A program made the position numbers and the translations under genes. Below the pieces are notes generated by a model. It was not told the origin of the DNA. It ran no database searches and saw only the letters and a list, made by a program, of their open reading frames with translations. Of a stretch of 11,298 nucleotides of DNA, positions 5,820 through 11,298 are shown piece by piece (the stretch's first letter is position 1; every line of letters starts with the position of its first letter). The stretch lies in NCBI GenBank assembly GCA_039929265.1, contig JBDSRN010000058.1, forward strand, positions 1 through 11,298. The letters are read 5' to 3'. The stretch comes from ZC4RG30 sp039929265 (lineage in GTDB: Bacteria; Pseudomonadota; Gammaproteobacteria; Steroidobacterales; Steroidobacteraceae).

Positions 5820-7034
5820 TCAGGCAGCCTTGCCGAGAAGGAACTGCCGTAGGCGCTGCGCTGCTTCCAGGCAATCCGCGAGGGTTGCCACAAGTGACAC
5901 GCGCACTCTGGCAGCCCCGGGATTGCCATCCGCCGTCGCTCGCGAGAGATAACTGCCGGGCAACAGCGTGACGTTGCAGCGGCTGAACACTTCGGCGGTG
6001 AAGCGCTCATCGTCACCATCCTGCCAGGTGGCCAGCGACGGCCACAGATAGAAGCCGCCATCCGGTCGCGACACATCGAGCACGTCCTGCAGGATTGGCA
6101 GCACCTGGTCGAACTTGTCGCGATACAGGCGCCGGTTCTCGGTGACGTGCACGTCGTCGGACCACGCCACGACGCTTGCGCGCTGCGTTGGCACCGCCAT
6201 TGCGCAGCCGTGGTAGGTGCGATACAGCAGGAAGCGGCTCATCAGCGCGGCATCACCCGCGACGAAACCCGAGCGCAGGCCGGGCACGCTCGAACGCTTC
6301 GACAAGGAATGGAACACGATGCAGCGCTCGAGCGCGTGATTGCCCATGCGCACCGCGGCGTTCAGCAGGGACGGCGGCGGGCTCGATTCGTCCAGATACA
6401 ACTCCGCATAACATTCGTCGGCGGCGATGATGAAATTGAATTTCTCCGCGAGCGCCAGCGCGCGCTCCAGGTACTCAACGCTCAGCACGGCGCCCGCGGG
6501 ATTGCCGGGGCTGCACAGGAACAGCAACTGGCAACGCCGCCAGATATCCTCCGGCACGGCGTCCAGATCCGGCAGATAGCCGTTTTCCTGAGTGGTGGCG
6601 AGATAGTACGGCTCCGCGCGGGCAAGCAGCGCTGCACCTTCATAGATCTGGTACAGCGGGTTCGGCATCGCTACCACTGGGTCGGCCGTCGGATCCACCA
6701 CCGCCTGCACGATCGCGAACAGCGCCTCGCGCGTGCCGTTCACCGGCAGCACCATGGTCTCAGGGTCCACCAGGCCGGCAGCGAGCCGGAAGCGGCGGGT
6801 CAGCCAGTTTGCGGCAGCGCTGCGCAGTTCGGGCAGACCGCGCGTGGCGGGATAGTTGTCGAGCTCGCCGAGCGAGCTACGCAACGCTGCGATCACCGTC
6901 TCGGGCGGCGGGTGACGCGGCTCGCCGATGGAGAGCGGGATGTGGCGCAGCTCCGGCGGAGCGCGCAGGGGGGCCTTGAGCGCGGCCAGTCGTTCGAAGG
7001 GATAGGCGCGCAGGCCCTGCAGGGCGGGATTCAT
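5820..7034 (-). CDS. dapC: Succinyldiaminopimelate aminotransferase DapC
   Basis: PLP-dependent class I/II aminotransferase, 404 residues, that converts N-succinyl-2-amino-6-ketopimelate to N-succinyl-LL-diaminopimelate using glutamate, one step after DapD. Visible fold-type I features are SIGEPRHPPP (35-44), YPATRGLPELRSAAANWL (61-78), CSPGNPAG (174-181, substrate/PLP asparagine), the PLP-contacting AADECYAELY (204-213), the Schiff-base lysine K246 in FHSLSKRS, and arginines in ARVRVSLV (375-382) for the substrate carboxylate. The specific DapC call over a generic aminotransferase rests on resemblance to the proteobacterial DapC family and on the glnD/map/dapD neighbourhood. The ATG at 7034 lies one base past the glnD stop; a longer frame to 7175 would run inside glnD and is rejected. 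Expression is probably from the map-glnD transcript. Confidence 0.9.
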   Translation of the reverse strand: MNPALQGLRAYPFERLAALKAPLRAPPELRHIPLSIGEPRHPPPETVIAALRSSLGELDNYPATRGLPELRSAAANWLTRRFRLAAGLVDPETMVLPVNGTREALFAIVQAVVDPTADPVVAMPNPLYQIYEGAALLARAEPYYLATTQENGYLPDLDAVPEDIWRRCQLLFLCSPGNPAGAVLSVEYLERALALAEKFNFIIAADECYAELYLDESSPPPSLLNAAVRMGNHALERCIVFHSLSKRSSVPGLRSGFVAGDAALMSRFLLYRTYHGCAMAVPTQRASVVAWSDDVHVTENRRLYRDKFDQVLPILQDVLDVSRPDGGFYLWPSLATWQDGDDERFTAEVFSRCNVTLLPGSYLSRATADGNPGAARVRVSLVATLADCLEAAQRLRQFLLGKAA

Positions 7035-7035
7035 C

Positions 7036-9741
7036 TCAGGGACGACGCACCACGGCCTGTGCGAGCTTCTGCTTGAGGCGCGCGGCGGCTTCATCGCCCA
7101 GCGGCTGCTGCTCGAGGTCGGTGACGTAGAACACGTCCTCTGCGCGCTCGCCGATGGTGCTGATCTTGGCGCCATGCAGGTTGATGCGCTCTTCCCAGAG
7201 CACCTTGCCTACATCGCACAGCAAGCCAGGTCGGTCGCCGACGATGAGTTCCAGCACGGAGCGGCGATTGTTCTCGTCGATACTGAGATGGATCTGGGTC
7301 GGCGTGTTGAACATGCGCGTCTGGCGAGCGGCGCGCCGCGACACGGATACCGGGGAATCCTCAGGTCGCTGCAGGGAGCTCCACAACGCTGATTCGATTT
7401 CGATGAGCCGCTCCGTATCGGTGATGGGCGCGCCATCCTCTTCGAGCACGTGGTACAGGTCGACGCTGAAACCGTTTTCGGTCGGCGTGATGCGCGCATC
7501 CACGATGTTGAGGCCGAGCTGGTCGAGCACGGCGGTGGCGCGCGCGAACCCGTGCCTGCGATGCGGCGCGAAGATCAGCACTGCGGTGGTGCCGCGCTCG
7601 CTGCGGGGTTCCACTGAGACCAGAGGATCATCGGAGGCCGGATCCCGCGCGGCGAGCACGCTGGTGTGCCACGCGATCTCTTCCGGCGAATGGCGCTGGA
7701 AATACACGGCCGACAGGCGAGCCCACGTGCGCTCTATCCCTGCCGGCGCGACGCCGCGTTCGGCAAGCAGTGCGCGCGCTCCTTCCTGGTTTTCTCGCAC
7801 CAGTTGCTCAAGATCGATGGGACTCTCGAGTCCGCGTCGCAGCGCGCCCTTCACGCGTTCGTAGAATTCCTGGAACAGCGAGGCCTTCCATGAGTTCCAA
7901 AGTCGCGGGTTCGTGCCGCGCACGTCGGCGCAAGTGAGGACGTACAGATAATTCAGGTGGTCTTCGTCGCCGATCTTGCGCGCGAACTGGTTGATGACCT
8001 GCGGATCCCCGATGTCCTGCTTCTGCGCGGTGAGCGAGAGCAGGAGGTGATTGCGCACAAGCCATGCAACGAGACGGGCGTCGTAGCGCGACAACCCCTG
8101 TTCGAGACAGAACGCTTCTGCATCGACGCCGCCGAGCTCGGAGTGATCGCCACCGCGACCCTTCGCGATGTCGTGGAACAACGCAGCGAGGTAGATGACC
8201 TCGGGCTTGGCGAGTTGCTGCATGATGCTCGACAGCTGCGGCAGTTCGTGGTCGTACTTGGACATCGCGAGGCGACGCAGATTGCTCACGACGAACAGCG
8301 TGTGCGCATCCACCGTGTAGGCGTGGAAGAGGTCGTACTGCATGCGCCCCACTATGCGGCCAAACGCAGGAATGTAGCGACCCAGCACGCCGTACGTGTT
8401 CATGCGTCGCAACTCGTGCGTCACCCCCAACGGTGCACGCAGGATTTCGAGGAACAGGCGGTGGTGCCGCGGGTTCTGCCGGAATTCCTCGTCGATGAGC
8501 CACAGATGCCGGGCAGCCGCGCGCATGGTGGAAGCCCGCACGCCGCGGATGTCCGGGTTCTGCTGCAGCAGGACGAAGATCTCGAGCAGTGCGGAAGGCG
8601 TGCGCGCGAACACCTGGTCGTTCACCGCGTCGAGATAGGCGTTGCGCACCTGGAAGCGCGGGTTCAGCGGGCGGGGCGGGGCGTTCTCCGAGAGGATCGC
8701 GTCACGAAACAGCTGCAGCAGGAGCTCGTTGAGGAAGCTGACGTCGAGCACGGTGCGGTAGTAGCGCTGCATGAGCTGCTCAACCGCGAGCGTGTAGCTT
8801 GCATCTTCGTAGCCGAAGGTATGCGCGAGCCTGATCTGATGATCGAACAGCAGCCGGTCCTCGTGGCGGTCGGTGAGCACGTGCAACCCGTAGCGCACCT
8901 TCCAGAGGAAGGCCTGCGCGAGCTTCAGCTTGCGCAGTTCCGAAGGCGTGAGAAAACCGTGCGTGACGAGCTCGTCGAGCGTCTCGGCACCGAAATGCCG
9001 CTTCGCCACCCAGCCGATCGTCTGCACGTCCCGCAGTCCGCCGGGCCCGGTCTTCACGTTGGGTTCGAGGTTGTAGGCGGTATCGTTCGCCTTCGCGTGA
9101 CGCTCTTCCTGCTCGCGCACTTTCGCTGCGAAGAATTCGCGCGCTGGCCACACGCGATCGGCGGCGAGCGCACGGCGCATCTGGTCCACGAGTGCCGCGG
9201 AGCCCGCGATGTGACGCGCCTCCAGCAGCGTGGTCATCGTGCTCACATCGGCGACGCTTTCCTCGGTGCATTCCTCGATGGTGCGCACGCTGTGACCGAC
9301 CTCCAGGCCGATGTCCCACAGGAACGCGACGACCTGTTCGATCTGACCGCGTTCGACGTCGCTCAGCGGGCGGTCGCTCGGGATAAGCAGCAGGATGTCG
9401 ACGTCGGATTGCGGATGCAGCTCGGCACGACCGTATCCGCCGACCGCGACCAGTGCGAGCCGGTGGCGCATCTGCGCATCGAGTTTCTGCTCCCACACGG
9501 TCGTGAGTAGTGCATCCATGAGCTGCGCGCGCGCGCGCACCAGCGCCTCGACGGGCTCTTCAGCGAAGAAGCGCGCCTTCAGCTCGGCCTGCGATTCCTG
9601 AACGATGCGGCGGTAGGTGTCGCCGGACCAGGCATCGGCTTCGAGTGTCTCGGCGAGGCGATCGAGCAGCGGCCAGTCGAGTTGCGGCGTAGGCAGGCGA
9701 TCTTCGTCTTCTTCGATAATGGCCCTGTTCTTGACGACCAT
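7036..9741 (-). CDS. glnD: Bifunctional PII uridylyltransferase / uridylyl-removing enzyme GlnD
   Basis: Primary glutamine sensor of nitrogen control. It uridylylates PII proteins (GlnB/GlnK) when glutamine is low and removes UMP when it is high. The 901 residues hold all expected domains in order. The nucleotidyltransferase domain has GGYGRAELHPQSDVD (101-115, metal aspartates D113 and D115). The linker includes KTGPGGLRDVQTIGW (230-244). The HD hydrolase domain has H474, H480 and LFHDIAKGRGGDHS (521-534, H523-D524). Two C-terminal ACT domains lie at about 719-785 and 828-895 (ELIVGDRPGLLCDVGKVL), where glutamine binds. All key residues are present, so both activities are expected. The ATG at 9741 abuts the TAG of map (TAGATG), and dapC starts one base after the stop, pointing to one transcript. 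Confidence 0.97.
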   Translation of the reverse strand: MVVKNRAIIEEDEDRLPTPQLDWPLLDRLAETLEADAWSGDTYRRIVQESQAELKARFFAEEPVEALVRARAQLMDALLTTVWEQKLDAQMRHRLALVAVGGYGRAELHPQSDVDILLLIPSDRPLSDVERGQIEQVVAFLWDIGLEVGHSVRTIEECTEESVADVSTMTTLLEARHIAGSAALVDQMRRALAADRVWPAREFFAAKVREQEERHAKANDTAYNLEPNVKTGPGGLRDVQTIGWVAKRHFGAETLDELVTHGFLTPSELRKLKLAQAFLWKVRYGLHVLTDRHEDRLLFDHQIRLAHTFGYEDASYTLAVEQLMQRYYRTVLDVSFLNELLLQLFRDAILSENAPPRPLNPRFQVRNAYLDAVNDQVFARTPSALLEIFVLLQQNPDIRGVRASTMRAAARHLWLIDEEFRQNPRHHRLFLEILRAPLGVTHELRRMNTYGVLGRYIPAFGRIVGRMQYDLFHAYTVDAHTLFVVSNLRRLAMSKYDHELPQLSSIMQQLAKPEVIYLAALFHDIAKGRGGDHSELGGVDAEAFCLEQGLSRYDARLVAWLVRNHLLLSLTAQKQDIGDPQVINQFARKIGDEDHLNYLYVLTCADVRGTNPRLWNSWKASLFQEFYERVKGALRRGLESPIDLEQLVRENQEGARALLAERGVAPAGIERTWARLSAVYFQRHSPEEIAWHTSVLAARDPASDDPLVSVEPRSERGTTAVLIFAPHRRHGFARATAVLDQLGLNIVDARITPTENGFSVDLYHVLEEDGAPITDTERLIEIESALWSSLQRPEDSPVSVSRRAARQTRMFNTPTQIHLSIDENNRRSVLELIVGDRPGLLCDVGKVLWEERINLHGAKISTIGERAEDVFYVTDLEQQPLGDEAAARLKQKLAQAVVRRP
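9525..9538. repeat. (GC)7 dinucleotide run inside glnD
   Basis: Fourteen bases of perfectly alternating GC in the glnD coding sequence, where they encode part of VRARAQL before the nucleotidyltransferase motif. Such runs can slip during replication or adopt Z-DNA. The frame is intact here. Confidence 0.6.
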
Positions 9742-10509
9742 CTAGTGACGATCCGCGCCGCTCAGCGTCATCACTTCGAAACCCCGATCGGTGACCAGTA
9801 TCGTGTGCTCCCACTGCGCGGAGAGTGAATGGTCCTTGGTGACCACTGTCCAGCCATCGGGCAGCAGGCGTACGTGCCGTTTGCCCGCGTTGATCATCGG
9901 CTCGATCGTGAAAGTCATACCTGCCTGAAGTTCGAGGCCCGTGCCTGGCTGGCCGTAGTGCAACACCTGCGGATCCTCGTGGTAGATACGCCCGATGCCG
10001 TGACCGCAGTATTCGCGCACGACCGAATAGTCCTGCGCCTCGACGAAATCCTGGATCGCGTGTCCGACGTCGCCCAGACGCGCGCCGGGTTTGACAACTT
10101 CGATGCCGCGCCACATCGCGTCGAAGCAGGTGCGCGCGAGCCTGTCAGCCTGCACGGCAGGTTTGCCCACGTAGTACATGCGGCTCGTGTCGCCGTGGAA
10201 ACCATCGCGGATTACCGTGACGTCGATGTTGACGATGTCGCCGGCCTTGAGCTTCCTGTCGTTCGGGATGCCGTGGCAAACGACGTGATTGACCGAAGTG
10301 CAGATGACCTTCGGAAAGCCGCGATAGTTGAGGTTGGCGGGAATCGAGCCCTGCACCTTCACGATGAAATCGTGACACAGGCGATCCAGCTCCTCGGTCG
10401 TGACCCCGGGCACCACGTGCTCCCCGATCATGTCGAGCACGTCGGCGGCGAGATAGCCCGCGACGCGCATCTTTTCCTGCTCGGACGGTGACTTGATGGT
10501 GATATGCAT
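9742..10509 (-). CDS. map: Type I methionine aminopeptidase
   Basis: Cytoplasmic metalloprotease that removes the initiator methionine from new proteins when the second residue is small. It has 255 residues, close to the 264 of E. coli. All five metal ligands are in place: D96 (VNIDVTV), D107 (FHGDTSRMY), H170 (CGHGIGR), E203 (FTIEPMIN) and E234 (QWEHTILV), with the substrate-contact H79 in VVCHGIPND. There is no N-terminal zinc-finger extension, so it is the short type Ia form. The start MHITIKSPSEQEKMR fits the family, but no Shine-Dalgarno sequence precedes it: the upstream bases on this strand are CGCCCTCCC. It is the first gene of the map-glnD-dapC run and diverges from rpsB; the two starts are 204 bases apart. 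Confidence 0.97.
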   Translation of the reverse strand: MHITIKSPSEQEKMRVAGYLAADVLDMIGEHVVPGVTTEELDRLCHDFIVKVQGSIPANLNYRGFPKVICTSVNHVVCHGIPNDRKLKAGDIVNIDVTVIRDGFHGDTSRMYYVGKPAVQADRLARTCFDAMWRGIEVVKPGARLGDVGHAIQDFVEAQDYSVVREYCGHGIGRIYHEDPQVLHYGQPGTGLELQAGMTFTIEPMINAGKRHVRLLPDGWTVVTKDHSLSAQWEHTILVTDRGFEVMTLSGADRH

Positions 10510-10551
10510 GGGAGGGCGCCTGGGCCGTTAAACTCGGGACCGCGTAAGACA

Positions 10552-10580
10552 TTGTTTGCGCGGGAAGTTCATGGTATAAA
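10552..10580 (+). promoter_or_regulatory. Probable sigma-70 promoter of rpsB
   Basis: TTGTTT (10552-10557) and TATAAA (10575-10580) are separated by exactly 17 bases, a near-consensus housekeeping promoter facing rpsB. The bases just after the -10 box are GCGCCGCC, a GC-rich discriminator typical of ribosomal promoters under ppGpp/DksA control. Transcription would start near 10586-10588, giving a leader of about 125 bases. Position and match are visible; activity is inferred. Confidence 0.75.
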
Positions 10581-10586
10581 GCGCCG

Positions 10587-10713
10587 CCTTTTTTGGCAAC
10601 GCAATCCACGCGCGCATCGTCACTGTCGGCCGGGTGTCCCTCTGAACTTCAAGAAGGGGGATTGCCGCCAGGGATGCGCGTCAAGGCCCCAACCCGAATT
10701 GCAGGAGTTTTTT
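10587..10713 (+). promoter_or_regulatory. Structured 5' leader of rpsB (possible S2 autoregulatory RNA)
   Basis: The leader contains two long complementary pairs. UUGGC-AAC-GCAAUCC (10593-10607) pairs with GGAUUGC-C-GCCAG (10659-10671), and CGCGCAUC (10611-10618) pairs with GAUGCGCG (10673-10680). Their order (arm A, arm B, arm A', arm B') makes a pseudoknot or two competing folds. A short hairpin of CCCUCU (10638-10643) with AG-A-AGGG (10652-10658) fits within the connecting loop. In E. coli, S2 represses rpsB-tsf through its leader; whether this fold is that element cannot be settled here. The ribosome-binding site GCAGGAG (10701-10707) lies just downstream. Confidence 0.55.
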
Positions 10714-11298
10714 ATGCCCGGCGTGTCCATGCGACAGATGCTGGAAGCGGGTGTCCATTTCGGACACCAGACCCGCTTCTGGAACCCGAAAATGGCCCAG
10801 TTCATTTTCGGCGAACGTAACCGAATCCACATCATCAACCTCGAAAAGACGCAGCCGCTGTATGCGGAAGCGGTGGCCTTCGCCACGGCCGTGGTGGGTG
10901 ATGGTGGCACGATTCTCTTCGTCGGAACCAAGCGGTCCGCGCGCGATGCCGTCCAGAAGGAAGCTGCGCGCTCAGGCATGCCCTACGTCAACCAGCGTTG
11001 GCCCGGCGGCATGCTCACCAATTTCAAGACGATCCGGCAGTCCATCAAGCGCCTGACCGACATCAGCGAGATGCAGGCGAACGGCTCGCTGGACAAGCGC
11101 GGCAAGAAAGAAGCGCTGCAGTTGCGCCGCGAGATGGCGAAGCTCGAAAAGAGCCTCGGCGGCATCAAGGACATGGGCTCGCTGCCCGATGCGCTGTTCG
11201 TGATCGACATCGGTCATGAGCGCATCGCACTGGCCGAGGCCAAGAAGCTCGGTATTCCAGTCATCGCCGTGGTCGACACCAATTGTTCGCCCGAGGGG
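10714..11298 (+). CDS. rpsB: 30S ribosomal protein S2, N-terminal part (3' end outside window)
   Basis: Component of the small ribosomal subunit, binding near the 30S head-body junction late in assembly. The frame runs 195 codons from the ATG at 10714 to the window edge with no stop, so about four fifths of the usual roughly 240-residue protein is present. Family signatures are plain: MRQMLEAGVHFGHQTRFWNP (6-25, the S2 signature), INLEKT, ILFVGTKRSA, QRWPGGMLTNFKTI, LEKSLGGIKDM, and DALFVID ahead of IPVIAVVDTN. GCAGGAG ends six bases before the ATG. In most proteobacteria tsf (elongation factor Ts) follows in the same operon; that would be beyond this window. Confidence 0.98.
   Translation, partial: MPGVSMRQMLEAGVHFGHQTRFWNPKMAQFIFGERNRIHIINLEKTQPLYAEAVAFATAVVGDGGTILFVGTKRSARDAVQKEAARSGMPYVNQRWPGGMLTNFKTIRQSIKRLTDISEMQANGSLDKRGKKEALQLRREMAKLEKSLGGIKDMGSLPDALFVIDIGHERIALAEAKKLGIPVIAVVDTNCSPEG

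Noticed and set aside
6147..7076. Plus-strand open frame of 309 codons opposite dapC
   Set aside because: Antisense to a well-supported aminotransferase; rich in H, R and Q, with no recognisable domain.
5820..7175. Longer start for dapC at 7175
   Set aside because: The extra 47 residues would be translated from inside the end of glnD and do not resemble an aminotransferase; ATG 7034 fits the family and the gene spacing.
7957..9510. Open frame of 517 codons on the plus strand
   Set aside because: It lies wholly inside glnD on the opposite strand. Its translation is rich in H, R, E, Q and V with no family resemblance, as expected for an antisense frame in GC-rich coding DNA.
1..11298. CRISPR array, tRNA, rRNA, transposase, integrase or attachment-site repeats
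   Set aside because: I saw no regularly spaced repeats, tRNA-like clover-leaf, rRNA sequence or mobile-element protein in any frame.

Overview
The window is an ordinary-looking stretch of a high-GC proteobacterial chromosome, most likely gammaproteobacterial. The evidence is a PstA with a long extra N-terminal region, a full-length four-domain GlnD, a succinyl-DAP pathway aminotransferase (DapC) with DapD, and the arrangement map-glnD-dapC diverging from rpsB. I cannot name the genus; a lineage near Xanthomonadales, Nevskiales or Steroidobacterales is only a guess. Nothing looks like phage, plasmid, CRISPR or an insertion sequence.

Layout, left to right. (1) 1-2540, plus strand: the end of pstC, then pstA and pstB, the membrane and ATPase parts of the high-affinity phosphate ABC transporter. 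(2) 2541-2835: no intact gene. The DNA translates, across several single-base frameshifts, into the N-terminal part of PhoU, the usual next gene of a pst operon. It is a decayed and truncated phoU relic ending against dapD. (3) 2836-3663, minus: dapD (lysine/peptidoglycan precursor synthesis). (4) 3727-4556, plus: a small CPXCG zinc-ribbon-like protein translationally coupled (TGATG) to a secreted protein of unknown function. (5) 4543-5724, minus: a class II c-type cytochrome (c'/c556 type) followed in the same frame, after one TGA, by a membrane b-type cytochrome. (6) 5820-10509, minus: dapC, glnD and map packed with 0-1 base between genes (transcription order map-glnD-dapC). (7) 10552-11298, plus: a strong promoter, a structured leader and the 5' part of rpsB (ribosomal protein S2).

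Functionally, map, glnD and rpsB are core translation and nitrogen-signalling genes, and dapC and dapD are neighbouring steps of lysine synthesis. Here dapC and dapD are separated by the accessory cytochrome block and the CPXCG/secreted-protein pair, which read as an insertion into a conserved neighbourhood. The points most worth a second look are the phoU relic, a hairpin that places the start codon and ribosome-binding site of the CPXCG gene in its stem and loop, a possible pseudoknot in the rpsB leader, and the cytochrome c and b genes split by one in-frame stop.
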